Shown here piece after piece: positions 24,866-36,110 of a DNA stretch of 64,000 nt; position 1 is the stretch's first letter, and every line of letters starts with the position of its first letter. Made by a program: the position numbers and the translations under genes. Origin of the DNA: Fallopia convolvulus (taxonomy: Eukaryota; Streptophyta; Magnoliopsida; Caryophyllales; Polygonaceae). The stretch spans positions 26,417,877 through 26,481,876 of the forward strand of contig OZ024719.1 in the NCBI GenBank assembly GCA_964016875.1, written 5' to 3'. Under the pieces are notes generated by a model. The model saw only the letters and a list, made by a program, of their open reading frames with translations. It was not told the origin of the DNA and did not search any database.

Positions 24866-25663
24866 TGATGGTGTTCAAAATAGTAAAATAGGAAGTGGGA
24901 TCGGGGTACGAGGAATAAACGGATCCTACGGGACTCCCAAGATGGATTCTGGGCCCCACAAACATACCCATCTTTTAATTAAACATAATCTTTATCTACG
25001 CGAGGTCTTCCGAAACCTCGGGAGCGAGGTTTCAACCTCGTTGCCGAATCGACTGACACCCCCGCCCGTCCGGACCACTCAACTATCGTCGTTCCCTCCG
25101 ACCAATCATCGACTGCCTCACCTCTGGACCAATCAGAAGCCCTGATCTCGGGCGTCCCATGTCGAGTAATAACCAAAAATCAGCTCCTCAATTATCTATA
25201 AATAGAGGAGAACCTCGTAAGTGGAGAGGGGTGGAAAAACATCTTGAACTCAAGAACTATCTTGCTCGTTGAAGATCGACGTGTTGAATCATCGTCAAAG
25301 ACCTCGCTACAGACAAGTGAAGTCCACAAAAAGACTTCAAGTTGCACAGAGAGCCTTCGCTCACACCAAAAAACTGCGTACATCATCTCGCAAGCCATCG
25401 TCAGCACACTCAAACTCGAAACTCAACCTCGCCACCAGAGTCCATCAAGCGGCATGCGGGTGGTAGAATCTCATAGCAATTAGGATATCTTGAAACCTTG
25501 TTAGATCGAGATCTCGAATACTCTTAGGAGGTCTAAAGTGTAAACCTCGTTGGTTTGTAACCTCGCTGTAAGAAAACAATAAATAAAGAGCAGACGTTTG
25601 CACAATCGAATAATAGAATCTCGTTTCTTGTCTTCTAGCGACGGTTTATCTCAGGTTTCATCA
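24866..25663 (+). repeat. 5' LTR of gypsy-2
   Basis: 798 bp, starting TGATGGTGTTCAAAATAG and ending TTTCATCA. A TATAAATAGAGGAGAACC promoter element lies at about 25197-25214, and an AATAAA signal at about 25579. It matches the two parts of the 3' LTR at a few percent divergence. Confidence 0.93.
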
Positions 25664-25664
25664 C

Positions 25665-25682
25665 TGGCGCCGTCTGTGGGAA
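25665..25682 (+). promoter_or_regulatory. Primer binding site of gypsy-2
   Basis: TGGCGCCGTCTGTGGGAA starts one base after the LTR, a TGGCGCC-type site as in gypsy-1. The primer tRNA was not determined. Confidence 0.78.
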
Positions 25683-25803
25683 CTTCTTCATCCAAAGCAG
25701 TTTCTCAATTTGTGCAAACCTTGGCTTTGAATCCCTCTAAATGGCTTGCCCAAACAAAATTTTCCCCCAACACCCCGATAAAATGTCCGAGACCTCGTAG
25801 TTG

Positions 25804-26735
25804 ATGGCCACGGGACCTCCGGGTTGTCCGTTCGTGGTCCCTTTGGGTTGGACGTATACCGCCCCACAAAACCCCTACCCGTTCCAAGGGTACGAGCCGG
25901 GCGGTGTACCCCCGAACCCATATCCCTACCCGGGCTATGGGCAGTACCAGTAGGGTTTCGCCCCCTCATACGTCCTCGTCCCCGCCCCAGGCCAACCCCA
26001 CTTTGAGTACGTACCCGCGTACGTCCCTTGGCATGTGTCGGGACACGAGACGTCCACCAACGGCTCGTCAACGGAAAGGCCTCCCCGGAACCCCATGCAG
26101 ATCTCGTAATCTCGTTCGCGACGTTCAAGGATGCAGGACACGGAGTTGTCCGAAACAGCATGGAGTGCTATGCACCCCCTGAAATCGAGGTCGCGCCGTC
26201 AGCCCGTTGAGGTCGGGTGCCGTTCCCCCTTCATGGACGAGATTCAGGAGGCACCTATGCCCAAAGGTTTCCATTGGCCACAAATGGGGCTCTATGACGG
26301 CACGGCTGACACGGAGGAGCACGTGAAGCACTTTGCTGTCCAGATGAATGTCAACTCCTACAATGTCGCCATATTTTGCCGCATCATCCCAACCACCCTG
26401 GACAAGGCTGCGATGACGTGGTTCATAAGTCTCAAGATAGGGTTTGTGGCCTCGTTCGCTCAGTTGTGTGAATCCTTTGTCACACACTTAAGCGGCTCGA
26501 GGAAGCGCAAGAAGAACATGCGGGATCTCCGCGGTATTGAGCAGGGAGAGGGTGAGTTGTTGGACACCTTCTTCACGAGGTTCACCACCGCGGTGGCGGA
26601 GATTGCACACATCGACGAATCATTAATGCGAGATACCCTCATGGGCAACCTGTGTCCGGGGCCTTTCAAGACTTACATTTTCTTGAAATGCCCAACGACG
26701 TACGACAGCCTGTGCGTCCTGTTGACGACAAAAAT
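25804..26735 (+). pseudogene. gypsy-2 gag (broken and truncated)
   Basis: The frame begins at the ATG at 25804 with a Pro/Tyr/Gly-rich leader (NPYPFQGYEPGGVPPNPYP). It passes in-frame stops at about 25951 (TAG) and 26107 (TAA) and continues in the same frame through the gag domain (26131-26730; motifs AMTWFISLKIGFVASFAQLC and IEQGEGELLDTFFTRF). The zinc motif is missing because the coding sequence is replaced at 26722 by a solo LTR. The TAG follows a Gln-rich context and is consistent with C-to-T decay. Confidence 0.8.
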
Positions 26736-27909
26736 TTCGTCAATTTAAAATTATTCATGAATTTATATGAAATGGAAAAATTAATCAAGATAATTTATTT
26801 AATTAATTTGTCTTGAAAATTTACCATAAAAATCTCATTTTAAATTTGGACCTATGTGTCATTCAATTTAGGCCCAAATTGAGTTGATTTGGTGGGTAAA
26901 ATTGGCCCAACTAACAAAAATTAAAATAAAACAAATTAATTAAGTTTATTAATTTGGTAACGGGTGCATGGGTGGTTACTAAAAAAACCTCTCTCAGATT
27001 CTCTATTAAAGGGAGTTGGTTAAGTAATTTCAGGGTGGAAGGGCTCCGGGGATGAAAACTGAAAGAGGCGAGATGGAGTCTGATTTCATCTTTAAAAAAA
27101 AAACAAGGAGAGGAGTTCTTTTATTCCATCCACACAAAAACAGAAATAACAAATAATTAAGTTGGGAGGCACTGCTTCTCAATTTTCCCCACATTTGCAC
27201 ACAGCAACATATAGGTATGCAATTAAGCAAGGGGCACGTAGTTTTCAAACTACATGTATGGTGTTCTACGACACATGTAGCGTGTAGTGGGGAATATTGC
27301 CTATCATTCCTACTTCGGCCTTCGTTCACCGCCTATATATTAAATGGAAATTTTGTGGCTTGAGAGGAACCGAATGGATCCGAACACCACATCTTGATCA
27401 TGTATTTTGTCATATACATCCTAGAACTGCGTTTGACTTGATTCCACATCATATAAGTGGATACGTAGGACATTTGACATAAAATATAAAAAATGTCATA
27501 TTCAGTCACAAATTAAATAAGATATATAAACCTTAAGTCACATGTTTGATAGTGAAGAGATTGGACAACCCTTCCTAGAAGGTGGGTTTAATCTTATTCA
27601 CATCACGCAAATGATAGTTGGTTTGAATCCGAGCAACCCTTCCTAGAAGGTGGGTTTGGGCTTGTTCCAATGATGCGTGAAAATCAAACTGAACACAAAA
27701 ATTAAAATATTCTGAACTACGTAAGGCTTGATTCTCTTTAAAGAGATACGTAGGCAACCCATCAAAATTGGGTGCAGCCCAAATCATAGAAACCACTTAA
27801 TATTTTGTATCGATATTGCTTTTAATCACAAGAGTCAAAAGAGAGGGTCGAACTAAAATAAAAATAATTTAAATGTGTTTTGCAATTTTGTGTACATTTT
27901 TGCTCAACA
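26722..27909 (+). mobile_element. Solo LTR inside gypsy-2, replacing its PR-RT region
   Basis: An AT-rich 1188-bp block starting TGTTGACGACAAAAATTTCG and ending TTTTGCTCAACA, an LTR with matching TGTTGA/TCAACA ends. The phrase CAACCCTTCCTAGAAGGTGG occurs twice (about 27566 and 27635). It sits between gag and RNase H of gypsy-2, with the whole PR-RT region absent. Flanks CGTCC and CGCCC are only a 4/5 match. This suits recombination between two LTR elements that deleted the DNA between them. Confidence 0.72.
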
Positions 27910-29430
27910 CGCCCGGATCACGTCCCAAGTGTATACCGATTCCGAACTGGTGGCGCGGCAGCTCAACGGGCAATACGACACCTGGACGGGGTTCCTGTTT
28001 GCGTACCGGAAAAAGGTTAAGGCCTTGGTATCGTGCCTAGAAACCTTCGCGATGGAGTCCATCCCGCGAACCTCGAACATGAAGGCGGATGCTCTCGCGA
28101 GGTTAGGATCTTCCCTTCCCTTGGAAGTAGGGAATCGCGTGATGGTGGAAAGAAAACTCTCACGGAGTGTGACCAGCGAGGTTCTCTCCGTTACCACTAG
28201 GGATTGGAGGGTCCCGATAACGCGATATGTGGAGAGCGGTGTCCTCCCAGAGGACCCCGCAGAGGCTAGGAAGCTGAAAATGCAGGCAGCCCGCTACTGT
28301 GTCATCGGCGGCCGGCTCTATCATCGAGGCTATGCTGAGCCCAACCTATTGTGTGTACCAACCGAGTCAACGGGGCATATCCTATACGAGGCGCATGAGG
28401 GGGTCTGTGGCGGCCACCCCAGCTGGCGCACCTTGTCACATAAAATCACCCAATTGGGATACTTTTGGCCCACCCTCAGGCAGGACGCGAGGGCCTATGT
28501 CCAGAAATGTGATGGGTGTCAGAAGCATGGTAACCTCCCGCACGCCCCAACCTCGCGTCTTCGTTCCATCCACGCACCATGCCCCTTCGCGATGTGGGGG
28601 GTGGACATCCTCAGCCCCTTCCCCAAGGCTGTTGGCCAGGTGCGGTACATCTTGGTCATCGTTGATTATTTCACGAAGTGGGTCGAGGCGCAAGAAATGG
28701 CAAAGATCACTGGGACAAAGGTCTGCGACTTCCTCTAGAAGAACCTCGTTTGCCGCTTTGGCGTTCCCATGACCATCATGACTGACCACGGTCCCCAATT
28801 CGACTGCGAGGAGACTCGGACTTTCTGCTCTGACCTGGGCATAACCCTCAAGTTTTCCTCCGTGGCCCACCCCCAGTCCAACGGTCAGGTGGAAAACGTC
28901 AATGCCCACATCTTGTCCGATCTAAAGAAGCGCCTGGGCATGGCCCAAGGTCGCTGGGCGGAGCTTCTCCCGCTCGTCCTATGGACGTATCGCACAACCG
29001 CGCGTCGCACAACGGGAGAAACTCCTTTCGCTCTAACTTACGGGGCGGAAGCACTAGTCCATGTGGAGACCTTGGTCCCTTCGACGAGAGTCTTCGATTT
29101 CGATGAAAAAGATAATGAGGCCAACCTCAAGGTCGAACTGCTATTTAGGGACGAGTTGCGCGAGATAGCCGACTTGCGCTCTAGAGAATACAAACGACAC
29201 GTGGCGGTATATCACGACAAGAAGGTTCGACCCCGGTTCTTGGCCACAGGTAGCCTCGTTTTGAGGTGAACTGAAGGCTCCAAGATGGACCCTAATTGGG
29301 AGTGACTATACCTCCTCGGAGAAGAGGTCGCACCCGGAGCTTTCAAGCTCAAAGACAGCGAGGGACGTACCCTGAGCAAAACATGGAACATCAATCGGCT
29401 AAAAAAATATTGTGTGTAACTCTGCTATTT
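27910..29430 (+). pseudogene. gypsy-2 RNase H C-terminus and integrase
   Basis: It begins inside RNase H with VYTDSELVARQLNGQY (third catalytic region) and RTSNMKADALARLGS. The integrase zinc finger is in HEGVCGGHPSWRTLSHKI to KCDGCQKHG. Catalytic D is in GVDILSPFP, D in IMTDHGPQFD and E in PQSNGQVENVN. An in-frame TAG at 28736-28738 and stops in the C-terminal module (29267-29269 and nearby) interrupt it. The terminal segment still reads GAFKLKDSEGRTLSKTWN. There is no chromodomain. Confidence 0.88.
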
Positions 29431-29489
29431 CCAGCAACTTTTGTGAATATAGGGTTGTGGAATTTTCAAATCTGCCTCAAAAATGAAAA

Positions 29490-29862
29490 TGTCGTGCGAA
29501 GTCCACCCCTCGCTTCTCGCTTGGGGTTGGAGATTCTCGGTTTTAAGTTGCGAAGTCCACCCCTCGCTTCTCGCTTGGGGTTGGAGATTCTCGGTTTTAA
29601 GTTGTGAAGTCCACCCCTCGCTTCCCGATTGGGGTTGGAGATTCTCGGTTTTAAGTTGCGAAGTCCACACCTCGCTTCTCGCTTGGGGTTGGAGATTCTC
29701 GGTTTTAAGTTGCGAAGTCCACCCCTCGCTTCCCGATTGGGGTTGGAGATTCTCGGTTTTAAGTTGCGAAGTCCACCCCTCGCTTTCCGCTTGGGGTTGG
29801 AGATTCTCGGTTTTAAGTTGCGAAGTCCACCCCTCGCTTCCCGCTTGGGGTTGGAGACAAAT
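29490..29862 (+). repeat. Minisatellite 1 in gypsy-2: seven copies of a 54-bp unit
   Basis: The unit begins TGCGAAGTCCACCCCTCGCT and is 54 bp, a multiple of three, so long repeat-encoded frames appear on both strands. They are artefacts of the period. Copies differ by few bases (for example CTCGCTTGG against CCGATTGG), with an apparent alternation of two variants. The repeat lies just downstream of the integrase, where tandem repeats are known in Tat elements. Confidence 0.9.
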
Positions 29863-29865
29863 AAG

Positions 29866-30395
29866 AATCATCATGCAAGATCCGAGTGAGGCTCGTGATC
29901 TTGGCATAAAAAACATCATGCGAGATCCGAGCAAGGCTCGAGATCTTGGCATTAAAATCATCATGCAAGATCCGAGCGAGGCTCATGATCTTGGCATAAT
30001 AACCATCATGCGAGATCCGAGCGAGGCTCGTGATCTTGGCATAAAAATCATCATGCCAGATCCGAGCGAGGCTCGTGATCTTGGCATGATAACCATCATG
30101 CGAGATCCAAGCGAGGTTCGTGATCTTGGCATAAAACATCATGCAAGATTCGAGCGAGGCTCGTGATCTAGGCATAATAACCATAATGCGAGATCCGAGC
30201 GAGGCTCTTGATCTTGGCATAATAACCATCATGCGAGATCCGAGCGAGGCTCGTGATCTTGGCATAAAATCATCATGCGAGATCTGAACGAGGCTCGTGA
30301 TCTTGGCATAATAACCATTATGAGAGATTCGAGCGAGCCTCCTGATCTTGGCATAAAAATCATCATGCGAGATCCGAGCGAGGATCGGGGCCACG
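29866..30395 (+). repeat. Minisatellite 2 in gypsy-2: about twelve copies of a 45-bp unit
   Basis: The unit contains CATCATGCGAGATCCGAGCG and CTCGTGATCTTGGCATAA, with a period near 45 bp. It directly follows minisatellite 1 with no spacer of note. Some copies are one base shorter. Its composition resembles the GATCTCGAAT and CCTCG motifs of the gypsy-2 LTR, so it may have arisen from element sequence. Confidence 0.88.
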
Positions 30396-30646
30396 ACATA
30401 AAACAAGCGCTCGATGTGGCCCGAGGGTGCCACAAATATTGTGACACTCGGGCCATGGGGTTGGATCGGGATATATATATATATATAGTAGACTAAGATA
30501 ATAAACACAAAACACAACCATAAAAACAAGGAAAGTTGCATAAAATAAGGCCACGACGGCCAAAGTATCTTAATTACAGACCCCGGCGGGGCCACCAAAA
30601 TAACAAAAATATAAAAAATATCACAAACGGCTCAGGAGGGCATCCC

Positions 30647-33268
30647 TCACTCCTTCGAGGTCTCTTCGGCGGGCTCCGTGGGGACCTGGGGGATGGGTGG
30701 GACGGTGATCACGTCGGGATTGGAGGTTGGAGCATCCGTCGCTTGGTGAGGATCTGCGGTGGAAGGGTTTGAGCCTCTCTGACCGAGGTCCTCTACGGAG
30801 GGTGCCTCGGTTGCCACGGTTCGGTCCTCTCTAAGGAAGAGCTCACATTCTCCCCCGGGCTCCTCCCCGATTTCCTCCCCCATGGTCAGCGCGTAGTTGT
30901 GGTTGAAAAAGGTAATGTGAGGGTCCATGGGCCCGTACTTCGCGACCGCCTGCCTGACCCCCATGCGGACGGCCTGGCGGAACATCTTGTTCACGCTGCC
31001 CAACAACTCTTCCTTATACTCCGCGGACGCCACGTACTTGGGTCCCGCAGCCTCCAATTCCTCGTTAAGCTCGCTGACGCGCTGTCGGAGTCTGCTAATC
31101 TCCTTCTCGTCCTTTTGGAGCTCTGCTTCCTTCTCCCTAAAAAACTTGTATCCGCAGATAGTTTACCCCGGAGCTCCTTGTTCTCGGTCTTGAGGTTCCC
31201 AACCTCGTCCCTAAGACCCCTAATGGCCTTTTGCCCCTCCTCCTTGGCCTTCTTCGCCTCCTCCTTGGCCCTGGCGGCATCCTTGGCCTCATTCGCCACC
31301 GCAACCTCCGCGGTTGGAATCCGCTTCTCGGCCTCCGCGAGGTCCTTGCCCTTCTTCTCGACCTCGACATCGCAAGCCTTGAGCTTCGCCTCCATCTTGT
31401 CGATGGTCTTGTGGAGGAGAACGATGCGGCTACTCTTGTAGTTCTCGAAGAAGTGATTTTGAAAAAGAAAAAAAAGAAAAATACGCATTTTATAAAAATA
31501 TACAAGCGTCGAACCAACAAAAGAACCAACATCGGGGAGTTAAAGCTTACCATCGCCGAGTAGCGGAGGGACTCGTCGTGTAGGGCGGCCTCCGAGAGGT
31601 TGCCCATGCAACCTCCTCCTTCCAGTCCGACCGGTCGCAGTCCTTGGGCACACCCCGGGCGGGTCCGGGACAGTGAAACTTCTCTGCGGGAGGGCCGTCG
31701 GCGTTGATAACCCGACTCACGAGGCCAAAGCGGTGGACCATCTCCCCTCCTAAGTTCCCCCTCTTGTTGTCACCCTTCTGCTTCTTCTTGTCTTGGCGGG
31801 GCGGACCTTCGGATTCTTTTCTTTTGGATCCAGCTCCATCGCTGGATCCTCGGGGGGCTTGGGAAGACGTTCTAGCGACATCCCCCTAGACGAAGCCCCC
31901 TCGGGAATCTTCACCCCTGGCGCCTTCGGTGGCGGGGGTGTCACTTTCGATTGCGAGGTGGGTGGCCTCGCCTTCGGGGTCGGTTCCTTTATAACAAGGC
32001 CCTTCTAGCCATGGGAAACCTGGGAGGTGGAGGTAGAGGTGGCAGGTTTCTTTCCTTGCGCCCTCGAGGTCAGAGTGTTGAAAAGGTCCATTGTAAAAAA
32101 TACAAGAAAAATCAAGTTAGATAAAAAGTAAAGAGCGGAACTCCACAAACAATCAAGGCAGCATGACCCGAGCGAAGCTCGTGGTCATCACTAGATAAGC
32201 GAGGTTTAACCCCGGGGCCGGGCGTTGCCCAAAACCAAAAGCAAGTAACAAAAACAAGCAACAAAAGGGAAAGTGAGTACCCTCTCCACCCTCGTGGGGT
32301 GGAAGGGTGAGGCTTAGGCCGGCCCGCTCAAGTCGGTCCTGTGCCAGGTAATCTTGGAACGTCTCCTGACGTTCCGACGCGTATCGGGCCTTGAGCTCGT
32401 CTACTTTTTGTGTACCCTTGGGTTGGACGAAGTTGTCCGGGGCTGTGGGGAAGTTGAGATACCTCCCGGTAGGGTCCTGGAGCAAAAACCATTTCTTCTT
32501 CCACGACCCGACGTTCGAGGGGGCCGTGGTAATTTTAAGGCCAGGAAGGCTGAGATTGACGAGGCAAGACTCGTGTTCCCTCCTCGCCAAAAATAAGCTC
32601 GACATAGTGTCGAGGTCGGGTCTGTCCCCGAGCTCGTGGCTGTGAAGGGTGTAGGCACACAGGAGCCTCCACGCATTGGGAAAAAGATGCGCGGGGCAGA
32701 CATGCATGGCCCACAAGAAGCTGATGATGAGTGGGGCCAGATGTAGCCTGAAGCCGGCCTGGAGGCTGGGCAGGTGCACAACCATGCATCTGTCGTATAG
32801 CGCCAAGGAGTAGCCCTCCCCTTCGGGGAGCGCTAGCTCAACCCCCTCGAGCCAGGCGAAGTCCTTGGCGATCTTCACGAGGTCTTTCGGTTTCAGGATC
32901 GTAGACACCCCCTCGAGTAGAAAGGTCCCTTTCGAATCCGAGGACATGGGTATCCGCTCCTCGAGGACGGGAGGAACGCTGGACACAGCATTGGTGATAT
33001 GCTCTGCAAAAAAGCTCGCCATATCGTTGGGGTCGGACGACCTAGCAATAAAACCAGCCACTTCCTCATCAGAAATCGAGGACGATGCCATTTCGACACC
33101 AGACAAGGCACGAAGCCAGGAGAAGCGCGAATTAATGGAAACGTTGAAGTCACTGGAGGAAGGATCGCTGAAAACCAGCGAGGGGGACCTCGGGTTCTGA
33201 GAGTCACTAGTCTCGACACTCCCTACGGTCTCAGATTCCTCGTAGAACCTCTCTTGAACTTTAAACAT
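30647..33268 (-). pseudogene. gypsy-2 antisense gene: Transposase_28-like domain plus coiled coil
   Basis: Minus-strand frames read from the 3' LTR side. The first (33268-32153, 371 codons) contains MVVHLPSLQAGFRLHLAPLI then LFPNAWRLLCAYTLHSHELG, the Transposase_28 'putative gypsy type transposon' signature. It is preceded by a Ser-rich acidic leader with a second possible start, MASSSISDEEVAG. A Pro/Lys-rich middle (about 32083-31750) and a long Lys/Glu/Ala-rich coiled coil (31488-30991, then 31057-30647) follow. Gaps carry plausible splice signals, so it may be one multi-exon gene. Its function is unknown. Its retention in both Tat elements here suggests it matters to the element. Confidence 0.7.
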
Positions 33269-34383
33269 GAAGCCTGGTGGGGGGGCTCAAACAGGCTCCT
33301 TTAGGCATGAAAGAGCGACATCCAGGCCACGAGAGGCGAACACCTAAAAAGAAAAAGGGTTGAGACATCAAGCAGAGCCACAAAAAGAATACGTGAGGTG
33401 ATAACAAGAAGAAACCACGTGACACCTTAGGGCTACTCTGACAGATAGGACGGCTGGGGAAGAATGTGAAGCACCAAAAGGAGGAAAGAGAAGGCAGAAT
33501 GGAAGCCAACGGTGGAAGGCCAAACGTCCCGTCAGTCGGACATCATGACGTTTGGTTTTCCAAGGAATTCGAATTTCAAAAAAGCAAAGGGGTCGCAGAA
33601 ACTCAACCGTCGGTTAGCAAACGAATGGTTCGAAAGCGTGGCGGGTGCCACCCTCGCCCCATCGTTTCGCTGCCGTGACGCTGGCGTGAAACACCAAAAA
33701 GCAACCGTCGCCCGCTAGGGCACAAAACGAAGAAAGAAAGAGCGCGAGAAAAAGAGAATCGAGGGCGTCGCGCAGGCGCGAGCGCCGCCCTCATCCCCTC
33801 CGTTTCGCCGCCGCGAAGCACCAGGAAATGCCCATCTCCCGGTGAGGCAAGGGGCGGCGAGAGAAAGGGGGAGGAACATCGAAAACGCGAAAAAGGGAGT
33901 CGAACACTTACTTGTTTAGATATTGACGTGAATAAGGTGGTGGCGCTCCTAGAGGATGTCGGAAGGTCATCGGAAAACCGTCTGGAAACTGCTCGCCGAA
34001 AACTAAAAAGGCAAGAGAGAGAAAGAGAGAGAGAACGAAGGAGGAAGAAAATGAAGATGGGGCGTGGAAGGGACGCTTTTTATATTGGGTGAACTTGGGC
34101 CTCTCCCCACCTCCGAAAGGCTTATTGGGTCTGGTCTGCTCTGACGGCCCATTAAACAAAATACAAGGGAGCAGGCCGAGGAAGCATCGCACACAGGAAC
34201 GGGAGAAGGGCCTAAGTGTCGGGCCTCGCAAGAGAGTTTCTTGCGATATGACCACTCAACCTCTAAACCTCGCACCTCGCAATCCTAAGAAGTACAAACC
34301 CCGCACCCCGGGTTTTGATGAACCAACTACTCCTCGTATTTATGACCCGCGGTCCTCGGGACGAGGTCCTCGGGCCATGGGGT
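33269..34383. other. gypsy-2 region between antisense gene start and 3' LTR
   Basis: The likely promoter and 5' leader of the antisense gene. Two related sequence blocks with CGTTTCGC(T/C)GCCG(T/C)GA and CACCA at about 33660-33695 and 33800-33822 are diverged direct repeats. A TATATT sequence at about 34079-34084 (minus strand AATATAAAAAGCG) is a candidate TATA box for the antisense transcript. Open frames here on both strands look incidental. Confidence 0.45.
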
Positions 34384-34502
34384 TGTTATGGTATTCAAAA
34401 TAGTAAAATTGGAAGTGGGTCCGGGGTACGAGGAATAAACGGATCCTAAGGGACTTTCAAGGTGGATTTTGGGCCCCACAACCATACCCATCTTTTAATT
34501 AA

Positions 34503-35757
34503 GGAAAAATGACTCTAAATAATCTCAAGTATCAACTTTGAACCAAAAATAATACCAACTTTAAAAATCACCACCAATGATACGAACTATATTAATATTA
34601 ACCCAAAACGATATGAAATGATTTTTCAGTCAATTTTCCGGTGGGATTGATGACATGGCGATCGGAAAATCTACGTGACAATTAAAATTTTACACTTCTA
34701 TTTTTTTTTACAATCAAATCCTATGTGGTGTGATTTTACATCTAAATTAAAAGAAATTCAGATTTCAACATCGTAAAACCATTAAAAATTTAAAATCAAA
34801 CAAAAAAACTCAAATAAATCAAATCTGTACTAAGAACTGCATCTATCGGAAGAAGAAGATGACAGAGGTGGCAAATTTTGTGGTACACGAAGTGCTTGGC
34901 CGGGTGAGTCGAAGACGTTATTCAGCCGCTCGTTGATTACATCGTCAATGTACTGACTCTCCAACGATGACTTCGACTACTTCGGCGTCGATAGCAACGG
35001 CGTCTTTGACACACTTGGGGAGCTCCTCGTCGATTCCGCTGCGTCTCTGACTTCTCCGAGTGCCGTTCTTTTGAGTGATACTATTTCGTGTACATCCGAT
35101 TCGATTTTGGGGCTTCAAATTTTTTTGATTAGTTTGCCGATTGAAAATTTTTGATTACGGATGATTGATTGAGCACAGCTAATTTGACGGGTTAGATTTC
35201 AGTTTTTAATTTTTACACGTTAAGAAAAATTAAAATCGAATATGATATATTTGAATCCGTTTTTACACGTTAAATCGAATCTAAACCGTAAAATTAGGAT
35301 TTTAGATTGGATGATTGAGGGGTTTTTTTTCTCAATCAATCATCCTAACTAACCAAAAAATTGAAAGTTTGCCACCTCAGTCATCTTCTTTTTGCAATAG
35401 ATGCATCTCTGTTCATTGTACAGATTTGATTTATTTGAGTTTTTTTGTTTGATTCTAATGGTTGTATGATTTTGAAATTTGTATTTATTTTATATTAATT
35501 TCTTTTTTTTAGTTTAGATGTAAAATCACGCCACACATATGATTTGAATTTTTAAAAAATAAAAGTATAAAATTTTAATTGCCATGTAGATTTTTCGGTC
35601 GCCATGTCATCAATTCCATCGGAAAATTGACAGGAGAATAATTTCATATCGTTTTGGGTTAATATTGATATAGTTCGTATCGTTGATGGTGATTTTTAAA
35701 GTTGATATTATTTTTGGTTCAAATTTGATACTTGAGATTATTTAGAGTCATTTTTCC
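34503..35757. mobile_element. Non-autonomous MULE with long TIRs carrying a host exon (Pack-MULE type)
   Basis: A 1255-bp element starting GGAAAAATGACTCTAAATAA and ending with the complement. It is flanked by the 9-bp duplication TTTAATTAA (34494-34502 and 35758-35766), the size typical of Mutator-like elements. The inverted repeats are unusually long, about 370-390 bp (34503-34880 against 35368-35757), with several percent divergence and small indels. The GC-rich interior holds a captured gene fragment. No transposase is encoded, so mobilisation must have been in trans. Confidence 0.92.
34859..35090 (+). pseudogene. Captured 5' exon resembling ABC transporter F family member 3
   Basis: From the ATG at 34859 the translation MTEVANFVVHEVLGR, then after a frame change PLVDYIVNVL, after another FDTLGELLVDS, and after a third CVSDFSECRS, follows in order the N-terminus of plant ABCF3 (GCN20-like) proteins as I remember it. 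That gene encodes a soluble ABC-ATPase linked to translation control. Three frameshifts show it is a non-functional copy. The start codon and its upstream leader lie within the left TIR and recur in the right TIR (about 35365-35395, minus strand, with MTEVAN again). A protein search is needed to confirm the donor. Confidence 0.6.
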
Positions 35758-36110
35758 TTTAATTAAACAAAATCTTTATCTACGCGTTGTCTTCCGAAAC
35801 CTCGGGAGCGAGGTTTCAACCTCGTTGCCGACTCGGCTGACACCCCCTCCCGTCCGGACCACCCAGCTATCCGACCAATCGTTTTGGGTTAATATTGATA
35901 TAGTTCGTATCGTTGATGGTGATTTTTAAAGTTGATATTATTTTTGGTTCAAATTTGATACTTGGGATTATTTAGAGTCATTTTTCCTTTAATTAAACAA
36001 AATCTTTATCTACGCGAGGTCTTCCGAAACCTCAGGAGCGAGGTTTCAACCTCGTTGCCGACTCGGCTGACACCCCCTCCCGTCCGGACCACCCAGCTAT
36101 CCGACCAATC
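35651..36110 (+). repeat. 230-bp tandem duplication spanning the MULE end and the LTR
   Basis: 35651-35880 and 35881-36110 are adjacent direct copies, each starting GTTTTGGGTTAATATTGATA and ending CCGACCAATC, with four differences seen. The unit includes the last 107 bp of the MULE right TIR, the 9-bp target duplication and 114 bp of LTR, so it formed after the MULE inserted. Confidence 0.93.

Noticed and set aside
29483..30598. Long frames on both strands with 18- and 15-residue repeats
   Set aside because: They are by-products of minisatellite periods divisible by three. No non-repetitive domain is present.
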